Shown one piece after another: positions 24,271-37,724 of a DNA stretch of 64,000 nt. The notes below the pieces were generated by a model. It saw nothing but the letters and a program-made list of their open reading frames with translations, made no database searches and was not told the origin of the DNA. Location: the NCBI GenBank assembly GCA_905250025.1, contig CAJNOJ010000018.1:62001-126000 (forward strand), in the 5' to 3' direction. The position numbers and the translations under genes are program-made. This DNA comes from Adineta ricciae (lineage: Eukaryota; Rotifera; Eurotatoria; Adinetida; Adinetidae). Each line of letters begins with the position of its first letter. Position 1 is the stretch's first letter.

Positions 24271-24912
24271 ATAAAAGAAATAGTTTGTTAATTCTTTGAA
24301 TGAAATGAGTTCTTCTTTTTCAATTGGAAATGTTTAGACAAAGTCCTTTCTGTGAAAAAAAGCACGAGAAAATGCTTGGTGGACAAGTGTTGGTTTTTCA
24401 TCACATTAGTTCACTTAGAGATTTCATATAAATATCAATCAAATAGACGCCAGACGTTTCTGGAGAAGTTCACTTCTATGAACCTATTTCTAAGTAAAAC
24501 TACAATCTTTTTCCTCGAAACAAACGATGAAAATTGTTTTGATTCGAAGCTATCAATTCCACAAACTGAGAAAGAAGACTTAAATAATCTTCATTTTATC
24601 AATATCCATAATGACGTCAGTCTTTTTTAGTTTACTTAGCAGTCATCACTTGAAGGAAAGAAAACTACTGAAAGAGAAGAACGTGTCGTCTCAACGTACA
24701 AATTCAAATCAAACGAGAAAAGATCGTTCTCCTAAATGAAAAGTTTCATTTGCGACAACAAAGTTCGAAATGACACTCATTCACTATCCATCAATTAATT
24801 ATCAATGATTTTCTCTTTCTACACAATCACATTATCAACAAATTAGACGAAAAACATCATTGAACAATAGTCAGCTGATCTGAACAGTTCTATGCTCAAA
24901 CATATACATATA
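23567..24912 (+). repeat. Segmental duplication, copy 2
   Basis: Same-orientation match to 16840-18185; similarity stops near 24912, about 100 bp before the ATG of coiled-coil paralog B. The unit therefore carried the shared upstream region of two divergent genes. Weaker similarity continues left to about 23200 versus 16500. Confidence 0.85.
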
Positions 24913-25013
24913 TATATCCGATTCACAGCCAACATCGTCGACAATCACATTCTTTTCAGCTACTTCACTTTCTCTCTTACACATAATTGCGTTATCAACG
25001 GATCAGAAACGAT

Positions 25014-26013
25014 ATGGATCAACAGGTAAAAGAACTTTCTATTTTCTTAAATCGTTTGCGTTTCGAGATAAATTCTGCATAAACGCTCTTTACAACGGCG
25101 AACGTTGTTTCAACACAAATCGGATACAAGATCGTTTACACCATAGCTAATGTTCCAGATCTTTGAGAAATATTGCTATGGGAGATGAATTGTGTAAGGT
25201 AGTTTCGACAACAGAAATATTCATTTTGATCAATGCATCGTTCGCGAGTACGGATGGACAGTAATCTTTGGAAGTCATGGATCGGTGCGTGAGCAGTGGA
25301 GTACACGATAGTTATTTAGAATTGATGAAAGGTGACTCTTTATTTATAACGAAATATATGAAGTGATATTTTGCATCCAATTATGAAATAGTTCTTTGAT
25401 TCTAGAATGGCGAACCAGAATGGCTGAACGAAGCACGCGAAATAAATCGTGAAAACATGAGAAAATTCAACGAAAAGATTCATGAATTAAAAGATGAATT
25501 AAGCGGCTGGCTGGCTGAAATGAAAAGAGCGGACGATATGATACAATCGGCGAATGAACTTGAAGCAGTTTCTTTGAAACAAGTGGAGTCAATTAATGCC
25601 GAAGTAGAAGCACACAATGCTCAAGTAGAAGCTTGGTACGCCGAAATGGATGCTTACAAAGCCGAGCGGAAAGCTTGCGATGAAGGTTTGGCTCGATGCA
25701 AGGCGATCATTGCTGCTGAAAAATTGAAACTGCAAGAGTTAGCTAAACTACGAGAAGAACAACTGAAGAAGATGCACGAAGTTCAATTGAAACGAGCACA
25801 AGGTGATCAGTACTGGAAAGATCGCATCGCCGCAGAAATCGAAAAACGTATGGGAAATAGTGAAGCCTTACGGTAGGTTGAATAATCAATATCGAAATGT
25901 TTTAACAATGATTTGTGTTTAGATGTGGTGCTTCGCAGAAAGAATCTTCGACAAAACGAATAAACAAGCGTGGGTATCACCGCAAACGTTTTCAAAAAAA
26001 ACGGACAGAGTAG
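25014..26013 (+). CDS. Small coiled-coil protein, paralog B
   Basis: Three exons join in frame: 25014-25025 (MDQQ), 25406-25872 and 25923-26013, giving 189 residues. The introns are 380 and 50 bp, GT-AG. After NGEPEWLNEARE the protein is almost wholly an Ala/Glu/Lys-rich coiled coil with a short acidic-basic heptad pattern, ending in a strongly basic tail (RINKRGYHRKRFQKKRTE) that might bind nucleic acid or direct nuclear import. It is the intact counterpart of paralog A, with the same last-intron position and the conserved CGAS at the start of the last exon. No known family is recognised. The first intron is unusually long for this genome and occupies the place where paralog A has Pro-rich exons. 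Confidence 0.75.
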
Positions 26014-27330
26014 GATTGTGTTGTTTTCTGTTGCTAAATGTAGTTTTGTTCGAATAAAAGTTAATAAACGGAATGCTTGGAAATGGAAAGTCGTTTCGCA
26101 TAAATAGTGCAATAACAATGATTTTTCATACGATATATTCGGTTGGCTTGAGAGTGCTCTATGTAGATGCTGTAGGTATGATACTTGTGTTGATGGATAG
26201 AAGTTTGGGTGAGTAGTTGTAGGTGGTTTTGCTTGATGTAGTAGTAAACATTTTAATGGATAGGTATGAATAAAAGTAGAAGGCGAATTTGATGTTTAAT
26301 TGTACTGATTGGTTACAGGGTATGAATTGTGGTGCACAATGATTTCGTAAAGACTTAATGTTTCGAGTGAAAGTGATATGTAGGTGATTCGAATCCTGGT
26401 GGAACGAATAGAAAATGTTTGAGTTTACAATGATTTGTTTTGGTGTGTTTCAGATCAGTATGGGTTGCAAACGAGTGAACTTTTTGAATGAAGGTTTCCC
26501 GTTTGTAAAAAATGACGCAAGAAATAGTTTATTCGCGAAGAGGTAAGCTTATATCTTACGATCTTTTGTTTAGTCGAGCGCTTCGTTCTCTTTCTATGTG
26601 CAGTATAATCTTTCGTTTGTATTCTGACGTTTGTAGTCTATAGGTTAGCATTGCATCTTCCATGCAAAGTCGACTTCAATTAACAACACAACTTACAGCA
26701 TTTTATTTTCTTGGTTTGTTTTGAAATAGATCAGTTGCTTTATATCATTTTAGTTTTTTTTTCGTCACTCGCTCTTTTTAATTGTTACAGGTAAGATTTT
26801 CTGATAAAATTCTGAGTGCATTGAAATTGTGTCATATCTCGTGCTCCCCATTGCTCACTTCGATTTGTTTGAAGAATTACTTCGTGATTTCTCACTCTCG
26901 AATGACTATTCCATGTCAGATTGAAAGAATAATTAACTCACAAGCATTGTTCTTGTTGAGCTTTGACAAAAATATAAATGATTAGAAGAATGTTCGGAAG
27001 TGCAGGTGTAGTCAATAGAAAAGGTGGACAAATTGATGATTCGCTTAAATGAGCTGTTTGAAATGAATTAGAAGCAGCGAAGACAGTTCTACGAATGTTT
27101 TTGTTAAAGTAAATCACATAGATAAATTTCGAAATGGTACTTTGTTCGCTTTGATGTAAATTAATGTTTTTAATTGATATTTAATTTGGTTTCAAAATGG
27201 AAATTGCTTTTGTTTTGAAAGGATATCTCGAGCGTAAGAGAACAGAATATTTCTCATATGCAGTATTAGTCAGCACTACGACGAATTTGATCATCGTCAT
27301 TGAAAATAATAGTTTGAAAAAAAAATGATG
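26014..27330. other. Gene-free AT-rich spacer
   Basis: About 1.3 kb with only short open frames (the longest is 26782-26985 plus) and no recognised domain, RNA gene or clear repeat. An AATAAA-like motif near 26055 may end paralog B. Confidence 0.4.
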
Positions 27331-27331
27331 G

Positions 27332-27592
27332 TCATGGAGTGGTAACAGTGTGATGTTTGAATTGTGGATATTCGTGATAAACTGCTACCTTCGGACCACC
27401 AGTTATACATATATTGAATACCGTTCTTGTTCTGCTATTGGCTTGAGATGGCGCAATAACATAGCACTGTGTGTGTACATACTGCTCTAATCCAATTCGT
27501 AGTGTGCATGATTGTACTGTTAGAAGATCGATTCTAGTATAGGGAGCTAAAGGACATCCTTTCTCGCGATGATAAGAATCGAAATGACTCAT
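27332..27592 (-). CDS. Small unknown protein, last exon or whole gene
   Basis: An 86-residue minus-strand frame starting MSHFDSYHREKGCPLAPYTR and ending in GGPKVAVYHEYPQF. A splice-acceptor-like CTAG stands directly before its ATG, so it may be a 3' exon. A decayed relative lies at 15755-16068, which suggests the sequence was once part of a duplicated block. Family unknown. Confidence 0.4.
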   Translation of the reverse strand: MSHFDSYHREKGCPLAPYTRIDLLTVQSCTLRIGLEQYVHTQCYVIAPSQANSRTRTVFNICITGGPKVAVYHEYPQFKHHTVTTP

Positions 27593-27928
27593 CTAGGTTG
27601 AAGATAATATGATGTTATCAAAAATATCGAATGTATTACTAATAGATCACATCGACTCATCAGTCTACACTCAACATCGTAAAACTATTGTTTACCTAAC
27701 AATTCAATTTGAGTATTATTAATGAGCATGCTTGCCTGTCGCAAGAAATGAAAAGTAAAGTTGAAAATATAGGTCGTTCAACAATCTAGAAACAGATATT
27801 ATGATATGAGTCATATTATTGACAAGGTGTTTATCCTTATCTTTTCTTGTTGTCACAACTATATAAAACAAGAAGTATATTTTCATTTGGTTTTTGAAAA
27901 ACATCGACACACTACAGCTAGAATAACC

Positions 27929-28488
27929 ATGAACAACTTTTCTGACACAAAACCTGGACTTTATCCGACATTACCAGCTGCAGAGCCCGATGCTCGTGCG
28001 TCGGACGCGTGTGAGCCCAACAGCCGTGATCCACACGGAATCAATACACATCTCCAGGTATAAATATAAGATTGTTCTCAACGATTGTATCAAAACGTGT
28101 GTCTCGTTTTTTTTAGTTAGATTTTTATCGCGTCATCGGTGAACCCGATCGAAGTGCTTATAGTTTCGCATTATTACATAAAGGTGCCAGCAAGGTCTAT
28201 CACTACAGTAAAGTGATTATCTATCGTTTCCTAACAATTTTTGTTGGTTTGCCTTTGATGTTGATATGGGGTCTTATTTTTGGTACATATACATTTGCTA
28301 TGATTTGGATTTTGACACCAGTACGTCGTTTAAGTATATCAGCTATAGGTGAAATTGGTGTTTACATTCAAGCAATATGCGATGCTGTTATAGCTCCTGT
28401 TTTTCGATCAATGGGACAAATATATTCAAGTGTTCATACAACAATTTCAACCCGACAATTAGAAGCAGTCAAACAAATTCAAGTATAA
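27929..28488 (+). CDS. Caveolin family membrane protein
   Basis: Membrane-shaping scaffold of caveolae-like domains. Two exons, 27929-28057 and 28117-28488, with a 59-bp intron, give 166 residues (vertebrate caveolins are about 150-180). The N-terminal 40 residues are polar. Then come DPHGINTHLQLDFYRVIGEP, equivalent to the family's conserved N-terminal segment, a scaffolding-like region, and the long hydrophobic hairpin (FLTIFVGLPLMLIWGLIFG followed by TYTFAMIWILTPV) with central Pro. The C-terminus has the family's D(A/P)xxxPxF-like turn (CDAVIAPVFRSMGQIYSSV). Typical C-terminal palmitoylation cysteines are mostly lacking: one Cys precedes DAVIAP. Which vertebrate paralog it matches cannot be said. 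Confidence 0.92.
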
Positions 28489-28579
28489 ACACTGATATCT
28501 TTTCATTCGATATAAGAGGATATAAATGTAAAAAAAAACATAACAACACTTCAAACTATAATGTTTTGCTTCCTTAGTG

Positions 28580-30400
28580 TCAAAAAGGAATTTCAAGCTT
28601 TTGAAAGGCTTTCGCTAACATATCGTATTCACACTTTAATAGACGATCAATAGAATCATTGTTTGTCAAAGACGTCACATTCAATGAACGAATTAGCAGT
28701 TGTAGACGTGTTTTGAGATATGTTCGAATATCGTTATCTTTGTCCAATGTATACCTATCGAAGAAATCATCCAGCGTCATATTTTCTGCAAGTACTTTGA
28801 ATACGTCGTCTAGAAAGAAAGCCTTCAAGTAAAAAGAATAGATTATATCGGATGTATTTACTCGAATTCATAAGAAATATTTTGAGAAAAATAAATATCG
28901 ATGGGTTTAAAAGTTCATTGTCGACGAATAAGGGAAACTTCTCTGATCTAACAAGAGAAAAGCCGTTACAAACAACTTCGACTGATCACATTTTCTTACG
29001 TTTCGAATCCGTATCGTTGGAGAAGTTCACTCTTTCGGTCGAACGCTGTGTCCGTTTTTGGGAGAACTAAAATAATCGAAGTTAGCCATTTTTACTAGAA
29101 TTTATACTCTCTTACCTAATTTTAACAAATATGTGTCATGTGGATTATGTTGATCAGGAACGAAAGCATTGTGAATTAAATATTCAGCATTTGTTCGCCT
29201 TCCATAAAACATAAATATTTGTTCACCTTTTTCAACATCTTTCATTGCTTTACACTCGATTTGTTTGAGATTTTCATCATAGTGAATGCATTCTCGACCG
29301 TTCTGATGATTCACAAAATCCATAAGTGGGATTAGCCCTAATCGAGGTTCGCCTTGGTCATTCAAAACATTGTTTTGCCGTGTTGAAACAACACTTACTG
29401 CCCATCTACACTCGAAAGTGAAACCTAAATTGGTCATTAGTAGAATGTACTAACGTACCTATATGCATCGTATGAAAAGTTTTCCGCAAGTTTTGAAAGT
29501 GCTAGTTGGCCCTGTGAACAGGCTCAAATAAGATACGAAATAGAATTATTTCGAAAGATTGTACTTTGAGTAGATTGTGTAGATAGCAATACTGTCTGGC
29601 AATTCTTTGTATGTGCATTAAAACATCGCCTAAACAATGATTGAGTTGGACAAATGAATCAAGAAGAATTATTCTTACAAAGTACGGCAGACGATTTCAA
29701 TCGATTTAATTGATCAAGATTAAAATATAATGGTGTATTGAACTCATTTGGCAAAACATCAATATAGGGTTTCCATTTTGATTGTGAACCTTCATGAAGA
29801 AGGAATAGTGCTAAAGCGACGTTTGGCATAGAACGAAGTAATTGATCACTTGTCACTAACGAAGCAAGTGATGGAGAATTCATGATTGTATCTGTTGTAA
29901 TCGTAAGGGAAAGTGGTATAGTTAGATAACAATCGTTGGTCTAAATATAAATGAAAAGATAAATTGTGAAAGAAGGAAATTAGTCAATTTTACTGAAAGC
30001 GATCTCCGAGCTTTTAAGCCAAAGCCATAGTTTTCAAATAGACAGATCTCAACATTTGAAGTATCGACACCATTCGAATGTAGCCACACATTGAAATCAT
30101 TCAATCGTTCTTCTCGGTTTGATGTTGGATTTGATTTTGATAGATCTTCATTAGAACAAAACTCGTGTTGAAAATCATCATGTACATCACTTTACCTTTT
30201 TCAACATCGATGACTTTTTGCAATTTCTCATAAATTGGTTCAAATTGTGACCATTTCGTTATTTCTTTTATCGATATGCATTCTATAATGATTATGAACA
30301 TTCTTCAATCAACATATTTCTCAGTCAAACTACCTTGATAAAGTTGAGTGATGAAGTCTTCACGATTTTGTAATAATTGTCTCTTTTTCTTTTTATCCAT
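28580..30400 (-). CDS. SETD3: SETD3-like protein-histidine methyltransferase
   Basis: Related to SETD3, which methylates an actin histidine in animals. The first exon (30334-30400) begins MDKKKKRQLLQNRE, a basic start as in SETD3. Following exons give a helical segment (ITKWSQFEPIYEKLQK), then the SET region: EICLFENYGFGLKARRSL, MPNVALALFLLHEG, YIDVLPNEFNTPLYF, YRWAVSVVSTRQN, the SAM-binding LIPLMDFVNHQNG and the GEQIFMFYGRRTNAEYLIHN motif. The Rubisco-LSMT-type substrate-binding C-domain follows (FDRKSELLQRYGFET, then FFLDDVFKVLAENMTLDDF) to the stop at 28580. It is split into about eight exons by short introns. It converges with the caveolin gene, with 91 bp between stops. Confidence 0.88.
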
Positions 30401-30783
30401 CTACAATATATGTATAGTTATCTTTCATGGTTCAATATATTCATCCAAAAACAAACATCAATCAAGCAGTAATTGCCCTATCTACATGTCTATGAAACTT
30501 AGATATAAAATAACAAGTCATATATGCATAGGTGTATATTGTTACTAAAATCTCGGATAAATTTCAACACGTAAAAATAGAACGATCTTTCACTTTTTTC
30601 AGCATTGTTAAACAAACAAATCTTTGTTATAATAAATAGGATTGACACTATCATCGAGTGTTACGAAACGGAAAAAACTAAATATTTGTCAAGCGCGGAT
30701 AAATAAAACTAACGCCTGAGCTTCACAAACATTCAACCTATCACACATAGGTTCACAAGAACATTTATGTATAAACAGTTATT
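30401..30783. other. Intergenic spacer between SETD3 and PSME4 copy 1
   Basis: AT-rich, about 380 bp. It should hold the SETD3 promoter and the PSME4 3' UTR. No discrete element is recognised. Confidence 0.4.
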
Positions 30784-33700
30784 TTATGCATAATAACTAG
30801 GTGATATGAGAACATCAGCAAGAATCACAAGTTGATCTTCAGTAAACTTTTCACGATGTTCATGCCACGAATCATAGTGAGTTCGACGAAATTCCGATAA
30901 TGCCTTCTTGATCGATTTCTACAACAAACACTCATTCACCTGCAAATGCATTACTCTCATCACACTCACTTGAATCAGATCAGGATCATGTGAATGCTCA
31001 CACAGTAACATCAATGCTTCAGGAACATGATTGGGAATATCGTATGGACTCGACAGCACGATCGCACAAAGACCAAGAACACCTCCATGTCGTTTGACAA
31101 TGTTCTCAGCCGACGTCACTTTCTTGCCATCGACTTTTACGAAATAACTAGTTTTGCTCATCACGCGAAAGTGTTTCTATACACAACAAGCAGACACAAT
31201 GAATTAGAGGGTGTGGGTGAGAGAGAGAGACAGAGAATGAGCATACCAGATCATCGTTGCTGACTTGAATGAATCCACACTGGTAGAAACCAGAGAGAGT
31301 GACCGAGGCGACAGTTCGCACTTCGAACTGTTCGTCGAAAAGACGCTTGAAGACGAGCTGTCGCAATCGTTGAGCATAGGGTCTGGTAGTGAAAAGATTG
31401 CAGAAGATCATGTTCTGAACGAACTCGATGGCAGCGCGTCGTGCATGCCATTTTGTGCTAGAACAAACCTAAGAGGAGAGAAGTGAAAGATGTGGATATG
31501 TGGGTGAACTGTTTACATGTTCGAGTTGTTCGATCAATGGTTCAATGAATGACGTTTGAAGGTAAGTAACTGCTAAGTACATTCGACTTATAACAGTACT
31601 TTCACGAATAAAGTCATCGTTAGAGATAATACTGTCAATTTCGCAGAGCTAAAATAGACAAGAAATTGATGATGCATAAATCTTTGCAATTGGATAAAAA
31701 AAAGTGTACATGAGGAAATAGACGGATGATCGAACTTTTGACCGGTTGAAGGTAACCAGAAAACATCAGTGTGTGTAGTTGAACAACTATGTCAAAAGGG
31801 AAACGAATGTATTGTTAATAGAAGAGGGAATAAATTTGTACCTGACTCGATATAATTCAACGCTCTACGTGCTTCAGAATCGATTTCAACTCGTTCACCA
31901 GAGATGTTTGCTAGGAAAATCAAAGCAAAAGATTGATGGAAAAATAATTCAACGAAGATATACTACCTAATGGTGTTTGTTCATAGATTCGAATTGCTTG
32001 ATCCAATCGTTGACGTATGCCATCAATAAATTCATCAATTTTTGGATGACGAATTGATTGACCATCCGATAGTATCATATCAAAACTCAAGGAAGTTGAT
32101 AAAATACTAATAGACAAATAGAACTTTTCATTCGCTAGTCACAAAAAATCTCTTGTTATACCTGGCAATCCGTTCTCGTATGGCTTTGTATGGATGATCG
32201 AGATAGTCTTTTGCATACTGATTAATGGTGCACCATATCGCAGGAATACGCCATTCGAAATTGCTTAATTTTTGTACAAGAGTCCATTGCGATGTGGCTA
32301 GAAATGTGTTTCCTGTAGCATGTGTATTTATCAATGATCGAAGAAATTCAATCGGACGATACATTCGACGTGGATCCTCATCTTCCTAAAAATGTAAAAC
32401 AATATGTATTTGATGACAGAGTGCATCTTTCTTAGTACGAACTATGCCGAATTTGAAACAAGATCCCCAATGTCCAACCGTTTCTGGACTAAGATTTGTA
32501 CAAACTTCAGCGAGAAATGGTGTCAACTTCTTCCACAGTTCTTCCAACTAAACATAGAATTGCCGTGAGTGAAAGCTCCACTTCTTGAATTGACTACATA
32601 CCATGTCTAAAGTCCAATGTTTCGAACCACGAATCATCGCTCCTGTTATCTCAGCTGCTACTCGATGACTTCCTTCTTGTGTTGTTGTTTTATCATGAAT
32701 AAGTTCGTATAAATACTTCATAAAACTATGCACTAACGGCAAACCGAAATTTCGAAAGAGGCCCTGCGAATGCAAAATGAAAATTGCAATGATTAGGTGC
32801 GTACAAGTTCAATCTACCTTGAACATTCGAAATCGATGAATATCAAAATTGATTTCTTCTTCTTCTTCATCTAACACCATAAACTGGATAAATTTACCTA
32901 TGAACTCTTGGTCGATAAATCTCTCATACAATATCAACACATCTTCTGGCATTGTTTCTCTCGTGTATCGTTCTCGCTTGTTCATCGGATATCGAATCAC
33001 TTTTGGCCACTTATAATATCCATGAAAGCTCTTGTCCAAGAAACAAGTTTCTTCCCATTGTTGCTGAGATGTAGGTGGTTTGTAGTCATTGATGGTGATC
33101 CAGAGATTGTCATCACGATCACCTGGACGACATTGATCGATATCGACAGGTCGCTGAAGAATCTGATCGAGTGTCTTTTCGACGTATATTCGAGGTGGTT
33201 TTTGAATGCGAGTAAATGCTGCGATACCTTTTTCTGAGATCTACACAAAGTCGTAAGACTATTTATGAATACGTTGGAGTAGAACAAAAAAGAGAAACCT
33301 TTCGTAGTTCGACATTATCGTGAATGAGAAAAGCGACGAATGTCCGAATGCAGGACGCTGGAATTGGAATACGTCTTTGTAGGAGTAGCCAAATAAAAGC
33401 CATCGTCATTTCTTGTTGTCGCCATGTTCTTCAAATATCAAGAGAAGAATTCATAGTATGTCGAGAGAAGAAAAAGATGAGAACATACAATACATCTCCA
33501 TAGAATAGAGCGTTTAAAGTTTCCATCAAATTGTTATAAGACAGAATATTCGCTTGATTTCGTTCTTCTCTCAGTTGATCTCGTGATACTAATTCACTAG
33601 CGTCCAGTGGTCTCCACAATGCAACAGCAGCTTGTACAGACGCATCATTGGTATCTTCAGTAATCGCAGGTGTATCGAATTGTTTGCCGATTTTTTCCAT

Positions 33701-36700
33701 AATTCGATCGAGAAGGTTTTGTGTGCTGATTTTCGTCGCGTGCTTCGTGCGTGCAAGTGACGGCCATAGTTTTTCAAGTAATGTCCATGAATGTTTTGTT
33801 GGAATAAAAATCGAGTCATTGCCAAGAAGGATATAAAGACAACCTTTGATTTGATCGTGATCTGCTTCACCTGGACTGTTGAGCAATTCCAGAATTCGAT
33901 CAATAATCACTTGATATGAGAAGAGATAACGTCGTAAAATATGAAACAGGTACACTTGCGCATTGCGTCGTACCTTGAAAGAAGATATTTCAGCGACGGA
34001 TCAAGTATCTTTCGGCTTACTTCACTGTAACGATGGATTGATAATTCGAATAGTTTCAAAATGACTTGTTTATCGATTTCAGTCAAACTTTGATAATTAC
34101 TGACCGAAAACAACTATGAACAAAAAGCGGCTATATCACAATGTTCTACTGCAGATGAAAGTGTTACTTCTAATTGAACATTAATACGTTTGATAATGAT
34201 ATAACGCGGATGCTTTCGTTTGCCAACTAATTTATTTTTAAATAATGCTTTATTCGTTTCGAGACTTTTGCATAGTTTTTCGACATAATTTTCAAATACG
34301 CCAAAGTAGACAGATGTTATTGAATATATCTAAGCAAAAAGAGGAGACGAATTTTCGCGAAGAGATACTAAACATCAAAATTACCTTCAGAGCTGTTTTT
34401 AGCGATGAAGCATCATCAGAATGATTTTCGACAAGATCATCTAAATAGACAAGAAATATATACATTTCAGTTCATTTGACCGCTTAAGCAATTACCAAGT
34501 AACTTTCCAATGTCGGTTAATAGACGCATTCGTAGATTTTCTTTGAAATCTAAAAAATTGGGAAAATATCTTTACGATCAGAACTGACTCTTTTGATTTA
34601 CTCGTAACTTACGAGGCTCTTTAGCGTATAACGCGCATTTGGCACGTTTATTCGTATCAATTGGTACCACAGATGGTACTCTACAGACGAAATAGTTTTC
34701 AGTTTCGAAGTTTTCAAATATGACTCACAGATTTTTCACTTCCGGACTATCAATACGTGGCACCATACGAAAACATCCAATAGCCATGAATCGAATTAAT
34801 GTAAGTGATCTTAATCGTTCATCGTTCGACATTTTCGAGCATTTTTCATTCAACAATTCCAATTCCGGATAAATGAATCTTTCGACAAACTCACATGCAA
34901 AGTCGACTTCTTCAGCATTTGGAATATGGAATTTCACTTGAAGTTTGTCGAATTCAACATGTTGGCCCCATGCCTACAGTACAATCAGGATTTTGTTAAT
35001 GGTCTGGCATACAACACAAGTAAGCTTACTCGAATAGGAAGAAAATCAGTGAAGGGCTCCTCGATGTTTTCTACCGTTAAACGATAATCTATTGGATGGG
35101 TGTAGGCCAGAGATTTGATCAAGTTTCTTGCCGCATTGGCCAAAGCTTCATAAGATTCCTTATGAATGATATGTATGCATTGATGGAAAACCGAAAGAAT
35201 CACTGGTTTATAGACGAGTAGTGTATCACCTCGAGCACGAAGAAGTTCAGAAAATAATGTTAGACACCAAGTTAATTCTGCATCTCCCTTATGATCAGTT
35301 AATACCAACGAATCGGATTGCTGGATTATCTTTGTAATTCGTTCACATGTTTGTGGTAGAAGAGACTTAAGTGTTTCTTCGGGTTTCCCTGTAAGAATAG
35401 CTCGTACTAAACCATTAACAAATTTGCCTGTTTTAGGCGAAAATGAAGATACTGCTATGAAGTTTGTTATTTTCTCTTTAATCATCTAAATCGATGTTAT
35501 TCCAATGTGTTGGGATCGAATAGTTGAGATGAACAAAACATACTTGGAAGATTTTATCACTACACTGTTCAGTGATGCCAGAAATCATGTTAGTCAATTC
35601 TTGAGTAGCTTCTTGATCTTCAGAATTTGTTTCGTTCGTTAACATTACTGCATCGGACATCTCAGTTGCTACAGTGTCAATCATTTGAAATGTTCGATTG
35701 AGAAATTCACTGATGAAATCTTCGAACTTTGCTGTTGACAAACACACCTCTTTTTCAATCTAACACACGTGAACAACAAGAAATAATTCACACTATTCGA
35801 TACAAGTATGACGCACCTCGGTGAGATCGTTTCGAGTATGTACAGCCGATGAGCAATCAACACATGTGATAAGTATGAGTATAGCATTGAGAAATTGAAA
35901 AGTAACCGCTGTCTTTTTGAAATCATTGGAATCGATACCAGGTAGAACGGCCATCAACAATGGCAAGACATAGGTTTGACCTTGGGAAAAGCTCGGCGTT
36001 TGCTGTACAATCTGTCTTGTCATACCAGCCAGACAAGTGATAACAGCAGTGAAACGATGTGGCTCAGTAATACTATCGATGGAAGAAAATAATCTAGACA
36101 ATTGATTTAAAAAAACAATCGATTAGATATTTGAAGACGAAAAAGCAAAACGAATACGAACAATTCAACTAATGGTGGAACAATTAATTCTGGTCGAAGT
36201 TGAGATAGAGATTGACATGCTTTCGCTGCTTCTTCGAGATTTGCTTTGTTGAATATCGAAATGAACACACATTCTTTCACGCAATTAACAAACTCCGTAA
36301 TATCGTCTTCGGTAAGTTGATGCGACGCAAGTGGTTTGAAATGCCAGACACGATCAGGTTTTCGTTCTCTAGAAGACATTTATCAGCATAATTAGAGAAC
36401 GAAACTGAATTGCACATACAAATGAACTCGATCGACGAATGCTTGCGATAATTTCGAAAGAAATCGAATGAGATCTCGTTGGAAATCTCCCGTATTCGAC
36501 GGATGATAAAAACTCTTTGTTGCCGTAAAGAAGTCTTTCAAATACCGTAAGCACGAACTTCCATTGCCCATCATCGCGACAAGCCACGTTGATATAATTG
36601 TCAACGAATAATTTTGCGATTGAGTAGATACTTGAACATTGGCAACCGGAAGTGAAAAGCTTTTCAATATACGTGTAAAAATCTAATGAGAAATCATAGG

Positions 36701-37724
36701 ATATTATATAAACATAACCGTGATAATGTATAGAAACAATACTTTTGGAAGCCAAGGTTCCCAATCAATGTAACCAATATTACACCATGCCACAAAGGAA
36801 AATATATTGATTACATTCTAAAAGAGTTCATCTCGAAATTGTCGGATTCATTTTGTAGACAAAAAACAAACTTGTTCCCAGTCCGGATTGTTTGTTACAC
36901 TTTCCCAGATGTTCAGAAATTCCGGTAACCACAATCTAAATACAGAGCATTCATCCATCAAAGTTTTCATTCGTATCGAGGCTTCGTACTTAAATCCTTG
37001 TTCATGTAGTTCCGGTGGTAAATGAACAGGTAATAGTAAATCAAAATAACACATCGCATCACTAAATGCTGAATCAAAGGGACATAGGGATGGTCGAAAT
37101 TGATCCAAAATCTCTTGTGTTGCTGTGGCAGATAAATACGGTCGACAACTGCGGACACAGTACAGAAGCGATTTTTCAACATCACTAAATAAGTGAAGGA
37201 CAAATGACTTCGTTTGCATCGAAAATCAATACAAACTTTGGCAAAGCTACTAATGAATAGGATTCATCGTTATTGAAAAGAATCAATTTGATCCATGTAT
37301 GAAGTATATGCCAATCGATAATGAGATCATCTCTTGTGATTAAACGAGACTTGCTAAAATATAGATTGGAACATATGAACGTCGGATGAAGGTAGACTCA
37401 CCTTAAGAGTTCGTCCATGATGTCGAAACTTGTTTTCGCATTGGAAAAGTTCAAGTCCGGAATTGTCAGAACGGTTAAGTACAAGTGAATTAATTTCAGA
37501 TGATCGCTCTTCGTAAATGAATAACCATAGAGTGAAATGAATTGTTGTAATTTCGATGACCATAATGGAAAGCCGGGTCTTAATTCACGTAATTGAATAA
37601 TTCGAGAAAGATTTTCACAAATTTCTTCGAATGATTCTAAACTTTGCTGTTTGATGGTATCATAAAATGGCAAAAATGTGTTATAGACATTCGGTTTTTG
37701 TAGATTAGTTTTTTCATAAGTCAT
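30784..37724 (-). CDS. PSME4: Proteasome activator PA200 (PSME4), copy 1
   Basis: Large HEAT-repeat cap that binds the ends of the 20S proteasome and opens its gate, mostly nuclear. The start at 37724 gives [20 protein letters not shown] and then [20 protein letters not shown], matching the PA200 N-terminus. Landmarks along about 30 short exons: [112 protein letters not shown]-like HEAT segments, [40 protein letters not shown]. The protein ends in ISPSYYA: a C-terminal Tyr-Tyr-Ala, the tail that PA200/Blm10 inserts into the 20S alpha ring. All blocks I inspected are open. A second copy lies directly upstream in tandem. Confidence 0.93.

Noticed and set aside
26380..26405. GATTCGAATCC, a tRNA B-box look-alike
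   Set aside because: No A-box or clover-leaf can be built from the upstream bases.
31027..31486. Plus-strand frames repeated at 39078-39537
   Set aside because: Shadows of the near-identical PSME4 3' blocks, including intron sequence.
32908..33237. 109-residue plus-strand frame, repeated at 40945-41244
   Set aside because: Opposite strand of a strongly conserved PSME4 exon pair; its conservation reflects the sense gene.
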